Of a stretch of 64,000 nt of DNA, positions 18,047 through 26,682 are shown piece after piece. Under the pieces are notes generated by a model, which ran no database searches, had not been told where the DNA came from, and saw nothing but the letters and a program-made list of their open reading frames with translations. Each line of letters begins with the position of its first letter. Within the stretch, counting starts at the first letter, position 1. Source of the DNA: Asaia sp. W19 (GTDB lineage Bacteria; Pseudomonadota; Alphaproteobacteria; Acetobacterales; Acetobacteraceae). The translations under genes were made by a program, and so were the position numbers. Where the stretch lies: the NCBI RefSeq assembly GCF_003994335.1, contig NZ_PNQZ01000013.1, positions 310,001-374,000 on the forward strand, in the 5' to 3' direction.

Positions 18047-19606
18047 TTATTCTGCCGGCAAACGGATGAGATAGTCGAAGGCAGAAAGCGCGCTCTTCGC
18101 TCCCTCACCGACAGCAATGACGATCTGCTTATAGGGCGTCGTCGTGGCATCACCGGCGGCAAAGACGCCCGGCACGGAGGTCGCGCCATGATCATCGACC
18201 TTGATCTCGCCGAAATCGTTCAGCGCGAGCGTGTTTCGCAGCCATTCCGTGTTAGGCAGCAGACCGATCTGGACGAACACACCTTCAAGGTCGATCCTGT
18301 GATCCTTGCCATCGCCCCCGCGATAGGTCAGACCATTCACCTTGGTGCCATCGCCTTCAATCCGGCTCGTCAGCGCTTCGGTCAGTACCGTCACATTGGG
18401 CAGGCTGCGCAGCTTGTCCTGCAATACCTTGTCAGCCTTCAGCTTCGAACTGCGCTGCAACAGCGTGACATGACCAACGATACCAGCGAGATCGATAGCT
18501 GCCTCGACACCGCTATTGCCCCCACCGGCCACAGCAACGCGCTTGCCCTTGTAGAACGGGCCGTCACAATGCGGACAATAGGCGACACCCTTGGTGCGAT
18601 ACTCTTCCTCACCCGGCACACCGAGCTGACGCCAATGGGCACCGGTCGTCAGAATAACTGTGCGGCTATGCAGGATCGCCCCGCTTTCAAGCGCAATCCC
18701 ATGCAGCCCACCCACACGGGATGCCGGAAACAGCTCCTTGGCGCGCTGCCCCGAGATGATCTCCACGTCGTAGCTGCGCACATGGGCCTCGAGCTGGGCC
18801 GAGAGTTTGGGGCCCTCGGTTTCCTTGATCGAAATGAAGTTCTCGATCCCCGCCGTATCCATGACCTGACCGCCGAAACGATCGGCCACGAGTCCCGTGC
18901 GCAATCCCTTGCGCGCTGCATAGATGGCGGCGGAGGCACCGGCAGGGCCGCTGCCGATGATCAGCACATCGAAGGCCGGCATGTCCTTCAGGCGCTCGGC
19001 TGCACGGCGCGGTGCATCGTCATCCAGCTTGGCGAGGATCTGGTTCACATCCATGCGCCCGGAGCCGAAGGCCATGCCGTTCAGATAGATCTGGGGCACG
19101 GTCATGATGTTCTTGGAGGCCACTTCCTCCTGGAACAACGCGCCGTCGATCGTCGTCACATTGATCGCAGAATTGATCACGCTCATGGCGTTCAGAGCCT
19201 GGACCACATCCGGACAGTTCTGGCAGGACAGGGAGACGAAGATCTCGAACCGGAATTCACCCCCGAGCCCCTTGATCTGCGTGGCAATCTCCGGGTCGAT
19301 CTTGGGCGGATGACCGCCTGCCTGAAGCAACGCCAGCACGAAAGAGGTGAATTCATGCCCCATAGGAATGGCGGCGAAATTCACGCCATGACGGCTATCG
19401 CCGCGCCGGATCAGGAAGGAGGGACGACGCTCGCTCACACCGTCTGCCGAATAGGTCACTTTATCGGAGAGGGCAGCAACTTCCTGGAGGAGTTCACCCA
19501 TCTCCCGCGCTTTCGCGCTCCCGTCGAGGGACGCTTCAAGTACGACCGGATGGGCCAGATTGGCGAGATAGGTCGAAAGCTGTGACTTGATGGGGTCCTG
19601 CAACAT
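18047..19606 (-). CDS. ahpF: Alkyl hydroperoxide reductase subunit F
   Basis: The flavoprotein that passes electrons from NADH to AhpC. It is 519 residues, the standard length. The N-terminal tandem thioredoxin-like domain has the SCQNCPD dithiol (Cys128/Cys131). The TrxR-like part has the FAD motif [14 protein letters not shown], the redox dithiol CPHC in [12 protein letters not shown], the NADH motif [10 protein letters not shown], and the C-terminal [17 protein letters not shown]. It lies 83 bases behind ahpC on the same strand, with a hairpin between them that could reduce its expression relative to ahpC. Confidence 0.97.
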   Translation of the reverse strand: MLQDPIKSQLSTYLANLAHPVVLEASLDGSAKAREMGELLQEVAALSDKVTYSADGVSERRPSFLIRRGDSRHGVNFAAIPMGHEFTSFVLALLQAGGHPPKIDPEIATQIKGLGGEFRFEIFVSLSCQNCPDVVQALNAMSVINSAINVTTIDGALFQEEVASKNIMTVPQIYLNGMAFGSGRMDVNQILAKLDDDAPRRAAERLKDMPAFDVLIIGSGPAGASAAIYAARKGLRTGLVADRFGGQVMDTAGIENFISIKETEGPKLSAQLEAHVRSYDVEIISGQRAKELFPASRVGGLHGIALESGAILHSRTVILTTGAHWRQLGVPGEEEYRTKGVAYCPHCDGPFYKGKRVAVAGGGNSGVEAAIDLAGIVGHVTLLQRSSKLKADKVLQDKLRSLPNVTVLTEALTSRIEGDGTKVNGLTYRGGDGKDHRIDLEGVFVQIGLLPNTEWLRNTLALNDFGEIKVDDHGATSVPGVFAAGDATTTPYKQIVIAVGEGAKSALSAFDYLIRLPAE

Positions 19607-19659
19607 CAGGCTGATCCTGCTCTTTCCGATAAACTGCGCCGAAGCAATCCGGCGGGGTT

Positions 19660-19681
19660 GGCCCGGCGCGGAGGCCGGGCC
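19660..19681 (-). terminator. Hairpin between ahpC and ahpF
   Basis: GGCCCGGC and GCCGGGCC form a perfect eight-base stem with a GCGGAG loop right after the ahpC stop. There is no T tract, so it more likely stabilises the ahpC message or partly attenuates ahpF. Confidence 0.5.
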
Positions 19682-19689
19682 AGACGACC

Positions 19690-20253
19690 TCAGATCTTGC
19701 CGATCAGGTCGAGCGACGGGGACAGGGTGGCTTCACCCTCTTTCCACTTCGCGGGGCAGACTTCACCCGGATGCGAGGCAACATACTGCGCTGCGCGGAT
19801 CTTTTCGATCAGTTCGGCAGCGGAGCGGCCAACGCCACCCGAAGTAACCTCGATGTACTGAATCTTGCCTTCGGGATCGATCAGGAACGTGCCGCGATCG
19901 GCCATGCCTGCTTCCTCGATCATGACGTCGAAGTTGCGGCTGATCGTGCCCGTCGGATCGGCCAGCATGACATACTGGATCTTGCCAATAGCTGGCGACG
20001 TGTCGTGCCAAGCCTTGTGAGTGAAGTGCTTGTCGGTGGAGACCGAGTAGATCTCGACGCCAAGCTGCTTGAAGGTAGCGTAATTCTCGGCCAGATCTTC
20101 AAGTTCGGTCGGGCAGACGAAAGTGAAGTCAGCAGGATAGAAGAAGAAGACGGACCACTTTCCCTTCACATCCGCTTCCGACACCTTGATGAACTTGCCA
20201 TCGTGGTAGGCATCGGTCTCGAAAGGCTTCACGGTCGAATTGATGCGTGGCAT
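19690..20253 (-). CDS. ahpC: Alkyl hydroperoxide reductase subunit C (peroxiredoxin)
   Basis: A typical two-cysteine peroxiredoxin of 187 residues that reduces hydrogen peroxide and organic peroxides. The peroxidatic Cys47 is in [10 protein letters not shown] and the resolving Cys is in [10 protein letters not shown] near the C-terminus. The ATG at 20253 ([12 protein letters not shown]) is the family start; the frame is open further upstream but that segment lies in the oxyR-ahpC promoter region. Its electron donor is AhpF, encoded next. The divergent neighbour is oxyR, the expected regulator. Confidence 0.97.
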   Translation of the reverse strand: MPRINSTVKPFETDAYHDGKFIKVSEADVKGKWSVFFFYPADFTFVCPTELEDLAENYATFKQLGVEIYSVSTDKHFTHKAWHDTSPAIGKIQYVMLADPTGTISRNFDVMIEEAGMADRGTFLIDPEGKIQYIEVTSGGVGRSAAELIEKIRAAQYVASHPGEVCPAKWKEGEATLSPSLDLIGKI

Positions 20254-20391
20254 GTCATATGCTCCCTGGTTCACATCGCTGTTTGATGACGGGCTCGTTG
20301 TCCCACGAACACGAACGCCTCGGAAATCGTTTCTGTCAATGGTAGATATAGGCAGAACCGTTTTTACCGGCATCACGGATTGGTCCTATCT
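20254..20391. promoter_or_regulatory. Divergent ahpC-oxyR control region
   Basis: A 138-base gap between divergent peroxide-defence genes. ATAG-type and CTAT-type half-sites are seen at about 20347-20351 and 20387-20391, the arrangement expected for OxyR, though their spacing is larger than the classical ATAG-N7-CTAT unit. Operator position is therefore only suggested. Confidence 0.45.
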
Positions 20392-21339
20392 ATGTCCATG
20401 ACCTATATTCCTCTTTCCGGCCTCTCCCTTCGCGATATCGAATATGTGGTGGCGGTCGATGATCTGCGCAATTTCTCGCGGGCCGCCGAGCGATGTGGCG
20501 TGAGCCAGGCGGGATTATCAGAACAGGTTCGCAAGCTCGAGTTACTACTCGATGTCACCCTTTTCGAGCGCTCGCGCCGCCATGTCGCGCCGACTCCGGA
20601 TGGTATTCGCCTGATTGCCATGGGCCGGGAGGTTCTGGCCTCAGCACGCGCCATGATAGAGGCCGCACGCGCACGCACGGGCCCCCTGGAGGGGCTGCTA
20701 CGTATCGGAGTGATCGCAACCCTCGGCCCTTACTACGTACCGAGCCTCCTGCCATTGCTGCGCCGCGCCTATCCCGAACTGAAACTGCAGCTGACGGAAA
20801 GCCTGACCCAGAGCATGCTGTCACGCTTGCGCCAGAACGAGCTGGATCTCGTTTTCGCAGCCCTCCCCGTTCCGGGCGAGAGCTTCGAAACCTTTCCGCT
20901 CTTCGAGGAACCTTTCCTGGCCGTTTTTCCGCGCAACCATCCGCTCGCCACGCGGGACGCACTGACGATGCAGGATCTGGCCGCCGATCACGATGAAAAT
21001 GGATTGCTGTTGCTGGAAGACGGGCATTGCCTGCGCGATCAGGCACTTGCCGTGTGTGGCATGATGCCGGCACGGGATCAGCAGCGTCTGGCGACCAGCC
21101 TGGAAATGCTATGGCACATGATCGGCGCGGGAGAAGGCTATTCCCTCATACCTCAGCTGGCTCTGAGGAACCGCGCTGAGTGGGACGAACTCGTGGTCAC
21201 ACGCCCCATGGCCCCTGCCAGTCGGCAGATCGGCCTGGTCTGGCGCAGTTCGGACCCTCGTGGTCCCGCATTCAGGGACTTCGCGGCTTTTCTGGCAGAT
21301 AATATCCCCGAGGGTTGCCTGCCACCGAGCGCAGGCTGA
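20392..21339 (+). CDS. oxyR: Hydrogen-peroxide sensor and LysR-type regulator OxyR
   Basis: A 315-residue LysR-type activator. The winged helix (LSLRDIEYVVAVDDLRNFSRAAERCGVSQAGLSEQVRKLE) is followed by a substrate domain with the OxyR hallmark LEDGHCLRDQAL: Cys213 and Cys222 are nine residues apart, as are Cys199 and Cys208 in E. coli OxyR. Oxidation to a disulfide turns on peroxide genes. The ATG at 20392 is chosen over an upstream TTG; a second ATG lies two codons later. It is divergent from ahpC, the standard target. An AAGGCG/CGCCTT hairpin at 21370-21393 follows the stop. Confidence 0.96.
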   Translation: MSMTYIPLSGLSLRDIEYVVAVDDLRNFSRAAERCGVSQAGLSEQVRKLELLLDVTLFERSRRHVAPTPDGIRLIAMGREVLASARAMIEAARARTGPLEGLLRIGVIATLGPYYVPSLLPLLRRAYPELKLQLTESLTQSMLSRLRQNELDLVFAALPVPGESFETFPLFEEPFLAVFPRNHPLATRDALTMQDLAADHDENGLLLLEDGHCLRDQALAVCGMMPARDQQRLATSLEMLWHMIGAGEGYSLIPQLALRNRAEWDELVVTRPMAPASRQIGLVWRSSDPRGPAFRDFAAFLADNIPEGCLPPSAG

Positions 21340-21369
21340 GCAACATGACCAATGCTGTAAGGTTCTCAC

Positions 21370-21393
21370 AAGGCGGTGTTGGGCACACGCCTT
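21370..21393 (+). terminator. Hairpin after oxyR
   Basis: AAGGCG and CGCCTT arms with extra inner pairing (TGT/ACA) about 30 bases past the oxyR stop. There is no strong T tract. The rest of 21340-21461 shows nothing else convincing. Confidence 0.4.
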
Positions 21394-21461
21394 GAAGTCC
21401 GATCAGGCAGATGGCGCGTTAGCGCGCAGGTCGCCCTGCGCTCACAGCGCTCTCTCGTTGA

Positions 21462-22097
21462 TCAGAACAGCCAGCTCCAGAAGCCCTTGTCCTTCAGGTC
21501 ATTTTCGCAACTCGCATATTGCGCGGCATAGACATTCGACCGCGCTCCCACCTTGCGTGCGACCGTTATGAGCCAGCCCTTGCTGGCGTAGGAGCGTTTG
21601 CGATATCCGCCCCAGCCCTCATGATAAGCCAGATACTGCCTCATCCCGTCTGTCACGGGCACATGGGCCTGTCTCTTCGTGCTGGTGACATACCAGTTGA
21701 TGAAGTCGAGCGAATCCGCGAAATCTTCACGACTGGCGCTCGTATCGGTCGCTCGCTGGTAATCCTGCCAGATCTCATCCTTGGCTTGAGGATACCCATA
21801 GGCGGTCGTGATATATCCCCATGGAATGAACCATAGAATATAGGTGCGCTTGGTGTGCAGATTACTGTGGAACCCCGATTCCTGATACATGATCGCCATG
21901 GGCACGGAGAACGGGACGTTCCACTTCTTCTCCTGCCGAAGCGCCGCATGATACCAGCCCCGTTTCTCGTGAAAGATGGAACAGATATCGTCCGGATGCG
22001 CAGGGGGCGTGGGCGTACAGCCCCCCAGCAACAAGGCCGCAGGGGCAATCGACGAAATCAGCTTTCTGACAGACACTCTCGCCCCAGTTCCTGACAC
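21462..22097 (-). CDS. Lytic-transglycosylase-like lipoprotein
   Basis: A 211-residue outer-envelope lipoprotein: the N-terminus has a basic stretch (VRKLISS), a hydrophobic core and the lipobox LLLGGC with Cys27. The rest resembles SLT-type goose-lysozyme folds: YQESGFHSNL contains the catalytic-type Glu, followed by GYPQAKDEIWQDYQ and YLAYHEGWGGYRKRSY. Such enzymes cut the glycan chains of peptidoglycan. The motif spacing is typical of an SLT-related family in Acetobacteraceae and Rhizobiales that I know only as putative. A small protein gene lies just upstream on the same strand. Confidence 0.85.
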   Translation of the reverse strand: MSGTGARVSVRKLISSIAPAALLLGGCTPTPPAHPDDICSIFHEKRGWYHAALRQEKKWNVPFSVPMAIMYQESGFHSNLHTKRTYILWFIPWGYITTAYGYPQAKDEIWQDYQRATDTSASREDFADSLDFINWYVTSTKRQAHVPVTDGMRQYLAYHEGWGGYRKRSYASKGWLITVARKVGARSNVYAAQYASCENDLKDKGFWSWLF

Positions 22098-22148
22098 CCG
22101 AATGACCCAGCCAGGCCATTCCGGTCCAGTCAGGGACGATACGACCTG

Positions 22149-22364
22149 TCAGCCTTCGAGCTTGACGTCCCCGGCCCATTCATCGCGCGGGATCAGGGAC
22201 AAATCGGCTGCGCAGGTCCCGACCATATAGCGATCAACGTCCCAGGACCAGATTTCAGGTGCATTGACCGGCTCGGCTCCACCATAGGTCGGCAGGGAAA
22301 ACGAGAGGCCGACCGATCCGGTCTTGATGGCTTCATAAAGGCTGTCGAGCGTCGGATACATCAT
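22149..22364 (-). CDS. Hypothetical small protein
   Basis: A 71-residue acidic protein (MMYPTLDSLYEAIKTGSVGL..., ending IPRDEWAGDVKLEG), without membrane segment or signal. I do not recognise it. AAAGG lies about ten bases before the double ATG. It is 50 bases upstream of the lipoprotein gene on the same strand, and divergent from the membrane protein at 22505. Confidence 0.6.
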   Translation of the reverse strand: MMYPTLDSLYEAIKTGSVGLSFSLPTYGGAEPVNAPEIWSWDVDRYMVGTCAADLSLIPRDEWAGDVKLEG

Positions 22365-22504
22365 GAGCAGAGTGACCTTTTCCAGGTGAACCGGTTATTG
22401 AATTCCGGGTTGCAGGCAAAACCGGCGAGCCCTGTCGCGGTTTCTGTCTCTGGGGGCGCCGTAGCCGTCACTTTTCCGACAGATTTTCGGGGGCTTATCG
22501 CATC

Positions 22505-22840
22505 ATGATGTCAACCAGACCGGGCCTCCTCCCTGCCCCGATCTCGGCGGAGGAGGAGAGGCAACGCCGACTTACCCTCTTGCTTGCACGCCTGCCCGAA
22601 AAGCTTCAGCGATTGACGCGCTGGCTCCTTACGCCCTCACGCTGGTGGGTGAGGATTCCGGCAGGCGTCCTGTTCATGATCGGGGGGTGTCTGGCTTTCC
22701 TACCGATATTAGGGCTCTGGATGCTTCCCTTGGGCTTCTTCCTCCTTGCGGAGGATATCCCCTTCCTTCGCCGTTTGAGCGGAAGACTTCTGGCTTGGAT
22801 CGAGCATCGTCACCCGCGCTGGATGGGCCTTGCGCCCTGA
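22505..22840 (+). CDS. Small inner-membrane protein
   Basis: A 111-residue protein with two hydrophobic segments, IPAGVLFMIGGCLAFLPIL and LGLWMLPLGFFLLAEDIPFL, flanked by arginine-rich stretches. Its organisation (W-R-I-P-x-G, then G-FFLLAEDIP) recurs in short membrane proteins of Alphaproteobacteria of unknown role. It stands alone, divergent from the preceding small gene. Confidence 0.75.
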   Translation: MMSTRPGLLPAPISAEEERQRRLTLLLARLPEKLQRLTRWLLTPSRWWVRIPAGVLFMIGGCLAFLPILGLWMLPLGFFLLAEDIPFLRRLSGRLLAWIEHRHPRWMGLAP

Positions 22841-22907
22841 GAGACCCGATATCTGCGCGACGCGGACCATGTCCCGGCAAGGATGAGGCGGGGCCCTTCA
22901 AAGGCGT

Positions 22908-23159
22908 CTAGTGCGCGCCGCGTGTTCCCTGAGCGCCGCTTGGCGCCGACTCGCTACGGACACAGGCACTCTGTGTCCCGGGAGTCGCGCCACATTCTGG
23001 CAGGGGGGCGGGCGCCGTCACCGGCCAGAACAAGCGTATGCCCAGCGAGATCACGACAAGAACACCTGCAAGAGCGGCCCAAGGCAGGATCGAGGGCAGC
23101 TTTCTCGGAGGCTCGGGGTCGGGGACCCCCTCCTCCATCATGCGGCGAAGATCGGTCAC
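22908..23159 (-). CDS. Small membrane protein downstream of thyX
   Basis: An 83-residue protein with an acidic/proline-rich N-terminus (MTDLRRMMEEGVPDPEPPRKLP), one membrane segment (LPWAALAGVLVVISLGIRLFWP) and a periplasmic-type tail with two Cys. Its start is four bases past the thyX stop, which suggests translational coupling. I recognise no family. Confidence 0.65.
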   Translation of the reverse strand: MTDLRRMMEEGVPDPEPPRKLPSILPWAALAGVLVVISLGIRLFWPVTAPAPLPECGATPGTQSACVRSESAPSGAQGTRGAH

Positions 23160-23163
23160 CGCA

Positions 23164-24072
23164 TCACGCCTTTTGCAGGACGGCCTGCATCTCTTCCCAT
23201 TCGCGCTTGCTGAGCCCCGATTCCGGCTGTGTCACCGCCTCACCGGCCAACTGGCGACGCAGGACGGCCAGCATGCCTGATGAAAAGGTGAAGGCCCCCA
23301 GACGATACTCCTCGAAAGCGGAAGCCGTGATGGGCACCCAGGCGCGCAGCACATCGAGCATGGCCTCGGCATAGACGCGGATTTCATACTGGGCGTGGCT
23401 GTCGGCGCGCAGGCTCAGGAAATGCAGCAGGTTGTGAAGATCGATCTTCCAGTACCACTGCGTGTAGGTGTTGAGCGTCAGATTCATGCGCGCCAGTTCG
23501 CGCGCCAGACCATACCCCTCAGGGTCGAGCATCGTCTCGTAGTTGTCATAGCAGCGCGCCGCATCCTGACGCAGCAGGTCGAGCACCTCAGCCGCCTTTT
23601 CGGGAGAAAGGGCCTCGGCGCGGCCCTGGCGGTTCGACACGCTCTGTGCCGACACCTGCTCGGGATCGGGCAGATAGAATTCGCGATCCAGAATCGAATA
23701 GCGTGCCGAGTATTCGTTCACATTTGCCATGCGATGACGGATCCACTGACGCGCCACAAAAACGGGCAGCTTCACATGGAACTTGATCTCGCACATCTCG
23801 AACGGGGTCGAATGGCGATGCCGCATCAGATAGCGTATCAGCCCCGTATCCTCGGAGACCTTCTTGGTGCCGCGCCCGTAGGAAACACGTGCAGCCTGCA
23901 CGATGGCCCCGTCATCGCCCATGTAATCGACGACACGGACGAAGCCATGGTCGAGCAGTTCGATGGGGGTGAAGAGAATCGCCTCCAGGGCAGGCACGGT
24001 CGGCCGGCTCGTCTGAGAGGGCGTGAGGCGGGAAGCGTCGATCTCGGCGCGTTGTTCTGGTGTCAGCGGCAT
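23164..24072 (-). CDS. thyX: FAD-dependent thymidylate synthase
   Basis: ThyX makes dTMP from dUMP using methylene-tetrahydrofolate and FAD. It is 302 residues from the ATG at 24072; the frame is open 39 codons further but that part has no family similarity. The ThyX motif [15 protein letters not shown] (RHR-X7-S type) binds FAD and dUMP, and the surrounding blocks are present: [29 protein letters not shown] and [29 protein letters not shown]. It replaces ThyA, so the organism may lack thyA. A small membrane protein gene follows; the tmRNA gene lies divergently upstream. Confidence 0.96.
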   Translation of the reverse strand: MPLTPEQRAEIDASRLTPSQTSRPTVPALEAILFTPIELLDHGFVRVVDYMGDDGAIVQAARVSYGRGTKKVSEDTGLIRYLMRHRHSTPFEMCEIKFHVKLPVFVARQWIRHRMANVNEYSARYSILDREFYLPDPEQVSAQSVSNRQGRAEALSPEKAAEVLDLLRQDAARCYDNYETMLDPEGYGLARELARMNLTLNTYTQWYWKIDLHNLLHFLSLRADSHAQYEIRVYAEAMLDVLRAWVPITASAFEEYRLGAFTFSSGMLAVLRRQLAGEAVTQPESGLSKREWEEMQAVLQKA

Positions 24073-24327
24073 GGGCCGACGCTTATCACAGGACGGCTTG
24101 GGAAAACACCAGCACTTCATGTCACGGGATGATTCGGTCCGCACGCATCCATCCTCCACCCAAGCGCCCGCAAGGCCGATCGCCATCATGGTCCATTGCG
24201 ATTGCCCGGACTTGGACCGCCTTGCGCGCTCAATCCGCTCCGAGGCCGGGCAGCCCCTTGCCGTGAAAGCGGTGCGCGTCTATATGCATCGGTGCCGGAG
24301 GGCTTGCCCTTGGCTATGGCGATAAAC

Positions 24328-24595
24328 GGTAAGTGGAATAATCGTTACGGACCCGGGGGCAGTGCCCGGCGTCTCCACCATTCCTTCCCGAGGGCCCTGC
24401 CCAACGGAAAGTCAGGGGACGAAACAGGCTCGACGTGCGTGGTAAAGACTTGCCTTTTGCCCGGCATTGTACCGCCGTTATCGGGCTAAATCACAAGTGC
24501 CAATGATAACACAAAGGTGCTCGCTGTCGCTGCATAAGCGATAAGCGCGGTTCGGGAGGGCACCGGGCAACAGAAGCCCTCCCACTTCATTCATC
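24328..24595 (+). ncRNA. ssrA: tmRNA, circularly permuted two-piece form
   Basis: The acceptor piece ends CGTCTCCACCA at 24380, following the conserved block ACGGACCCGGGGGCAGTGCC. A roughly 34-base spacer is removed on maturation, and the coding piece starts GGGGACG at 24415, which pairs with CGTCTCC as the acceptor stem (one G-U pair). The tag reading frame starts at GCC 24499 and reads A-N-D-N-T-K-V-L-A-V-A-A then TAA at 24535-24537. CCACTT (24582-24587) pairs with AAGTGG (24331-24336) to join the two pieces. The order, 3' half before 5' half, is the alphaproteobacterial arrangement. The RNA rescues stalled ribosomes and tags products for ClpXP. The outer ends are estimates; SmpB, its partner, is not in the window. 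Confidence 0.93.
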
Positions 24596-24747
24596 CCCCA
24601 TCCTCTGGAACGCGGCCGCAGGCGTTCAGGCATTTCCCGCCCATACGCCGAGGGTTCGGGATATAGTCTACCGACACGAGCCCTTGCCATGGGCCCTGAA
24701 TCGTCGCATCCCTGAGTGATCAGTGTCTCGAAAATGGATCGATTAGA

Positions 24748-25272
24748 ATGAGCGATGATCAGGGTGACGGCATGGATCACGAATTGCCAGAAAGCCTGCT
24801 GCCCTATGATGAATGGGTGGAAGACGCTTATCGTGAAGTCATGCTGCGCGCACTCGATTACGCCAGCACAGAGGGTCTCCCGGGCGAGCATCATTTCTAT
24901 CTCACCTTTCTGACCGATTATCCTGGCATCATCATTCCCGACCGTCTGCGCGCGCAATACCCGCATGACATGACGATCGTGCTGCAGCATCAGTTCTGGG
25001 ATCTGAGGGTCGATCGCGAGGCCATGACGGTGTCGGTCGGTCTCTCTTTCGGGGGAATCGGCAGCGTGCTTGTCATTCCCTTCGCCGCGATCACTGCCTT
25101 CGCTGATCCCCATATCCGTATGGCTCTGCGCTTCACGGTCGAGCCGGGCGAGATGGCCGCCGAGATCGATGAGGCGGAGCCCACGGCTGAGGACGAGAGC
25201 GCGTCGACGCAGACCGGCAGCGAGGATGGTCAGGTTGTCAGCCTGGACGCCTTCCGCAAGCGTCCGCACTGA
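24748..25272 (+). CDS. sspB: ClpXP adaptor SspB, alphaproteobacterial type
   Basis: A 174-residue protein with the SspB fold: the body (EVMLRALDYASTEGLPGEHHFYLTFLTDYPGIIIPDRLRAQYPHDMTIVLQHQFWDLRV, then VGLSFGGIGSVLVIPFAAITAFADP) and an acidic linker ending in the ClpX-binding tail VVSLDAFRKRPH. It binds ssrA-tagged proteins and hands them to ClpXP. It lies about 150 bases downstream of the tmRNA gene on the same strand, a direct functional link. The start is the ATG at 24748. Confidence 0.93.
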   Translation: MSDDQGDGMDHELPESLLPYDEWVEDAYREVMLRALDYASTEGLPGEHHFYLTFLTDYPGIIIPDRLRAQYPHDMTIVLQHQFWDLRVDREAMTVSVGLSFGGIGSVLVIPFAAITAFADPHIRMALRFTVEPGEMAAEIDEAEPTAEDESASTQTGSEDGQVVSLDAFRKRPH

Positions 25273-25343
25273 TCTCACCCCTTTTCCCGCCCCGAACTCC
25301 ATCCCATCCCGGCGTCAGGTTCCATGACCGCGAGCAAAGGGCA

Positions 25344-25408
25344 GAGAGGCCCATCAAGGCCAAGCGGCCTGGAAGCCTCTCCGCAGCCGAGTATCAACCC
25401 GGCTGCGG
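25344..25408. terminator. Two hairpins after sspB
   Basis: Two stems in a row: GAGAGGC/GCCTCTC (25344-25381) with inner GGCC/GGCC pairing, and CCGCAGCCG/CGGCTGCGG (25381-25408), nine perfect pairs with a ten-base loop. They lie between two convergent genes. No T tract follows, so termination is inferred from stem strength. Confidence 0.55.
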
Positions 25409-25441
25409 TCTGCGGTCTGTGCGCCCATGCGGGTCGCGAGC

Positions 25442-26059
25442 TCAGGCACCCCTGACCAGCCCCAGGACTACCTGACGCAACTCCTTCTCGATCTCCCCAC
25501 CCAGCGAGCCTGTCACAAGTTGCGGGGCAAGCTTCAGGACGTGAAGCACCACGACGCCTCGCGCCGGAGCCGTTTCAGCTTTGTCAGGTGTTACGCGCTC
25601 GAGGATACGCACCACGCGCTCCAGAAACTGGCTACGCCATTGCGCTGTGTAATGCCCGGCATCGGAGCGTGTTGCCATGAGCATGGTCGTCACATCGCGC
25701 TCTTCACGCTTTTCCAGCCAGGCGTTCATCAGGAGTTCGGCGGCGGCGTCGAGAGCCCCAGGCCCGAGTTCCTCATGCATGCGATCGAGCAGATCGAGAC
25801 GATCCTCGATGAACCGCTCCAGCAGCGTGATGGCAATACTCTCCCTTGTCGGGAAGAAACGGTAGAGCGACCCTATGGCCGTTCCCGAGCGCGCGGCGAT
25901 TTCCGTCATGGTCGCGCCCTCGACGCCTTTCTCGGCAAAAAGCGAGGACGCTGCATCGAGGATCAGGGCCACGCGCTCCCGGCCACGCTGCCTCTTAGGG
26001 GCGATGGCATTTGACTTATGCGAGGATTTCCTCGCATAACTGGGCGGTGACGTTTCCAT
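25442..26059 (-). CDS. TetR-family regulator
   Basis: A 205-residue repressor-type protein. The N-terminal helix-turn-helix reads MTEIAARSGTAIGSLYRFFPTRESI, standard for TetR; the ligand-binding C-terminal domain is variable and its ligand unknown. The first 25 residues (SPPSYARKSSHKSNAIAPKRQRGR) are basic. Its start is only 17 bases from the divergent isochorismatase-like gene, so any shared operator must overlap both ends. It probably controls that gene. Confidence 0.9.
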   Translation of the reverse strand: METSPPSYARKSSHKSNAIAPKRQRGRERVALILDAASSLFAEKGVEGATMTEIAARSGTAIGSLYRFFPTRESIAITLLERFIEDRLDLLDRMHEELGPGALDAAAELLMNAWLEKREERDVTTMLMATRSDAGHYTAQWRSQFLERVVRILERVTPDKAETAPARGVVVLHVLKLAPQLVTGSLGGEIEKELRQVVLGLVRGA

Positions 26060-26076
26060 CGATGAAAGGCTCTCCC

Positions 26077-26643
26077 ATGCTCACTCTCGATCCCAAAACG
26101 ACGGCGCTCGTCCTGATCGATCTCCAGAGCGGCATATTGTCCCTGCCTGTAACGCCTCATTCAAGCCAGGAAGTGCTCGCCAAGGGCAGGAAACTTGCGG
26201 AAACCGCTCGCGCCGCAGGAGTCTGCGTTGCGCTCGTTCATGTCGGCTTCGCGCCCGATTTCGCGGATGCCCCGCCCCATAATGTCGATTCCCCCCTGTC
26301 CACCGCCACTGCCCTGCCTGCCAATTGGAGCGATCTGGCGCCGGGCTTGCAGCAGGAGGGCGATCTCGTGATCCTCAAGCGCCAATGGGGCGCCTTCACG
26401 GGAACGGATCTCGACCTGCAACTGCGTCGCCGCGGTATCAGGACCATCGTTCTGGCCGGTATTGCCACGAATTTTGGCGTGGAATCGACGCTGCGCCACG
26501 CCTGGGAGCTTGGCTATGATGTGGTGGTCCCTGAAGATGCCTGCTCCTCGCTGAACAAGGAGATGCATGAGATGACGATCACCCATGTATTCCCCCGGCT
26601 GTGCCGCGTGACGACCACGCAGGATATCGGGTTCTCGGCTTGA
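26077..26643 (+). CDS. Isochorismatase-like hydrolase without catalytic cysteine
   Basis: A 188-residue protein of the isochorismatase fold. AAAGG lies eight bases before the ATG at 26077. The Asp in VLIDLQSGIL and the Lys in ILKRQWGAF are present, but the usual catalytic Cys position is Phe in GIATNFGVEST, as in the isochorismatase/GIATN subgroup rather than in nicotinamidases. The reaction is therefore uncertain: probably hydrolysis of a vinyl ether-like or small amide-like substrate. It is divergent from a TetR gene and followed by an AbrB-type transporter. Confidence 0.85.
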   Translation: MLTLDPKTTALVLIDLQSGILSLPVTPHSSQEVLAKGRKLAETARAAGVCVALVHVGFAPDFADAPPHNVDSPLSTATALPANWSDLAPGLQQEGDLVILKRQWGAFTGTDLDLQLRRRGIRTIVLAGIATNFGVESTLRHAWELGYDVVVPEDACSSLNKEMHEMTITHVFPRLCRVTTTQDIGFSA

Positions 26644-26682
26644 GTTGAGGCGAGATCGGCGCAGGTGGAAAAGACAGAGCCC

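Noticed and set aside
16829-19585. A 918-codon open frame on the plus strand across topoisomerase IB and ahpF
   Set aside because: It is antisense to two well-recognised genes and arises from high-GC codon use. No motif or ribosome-binding site supports it.
24478-25302. Minus-strand frame of 274 codons across tmRNA and sspB
   Set aside because: It is the antisense shadow of sspB and overlaps the RNA gene.
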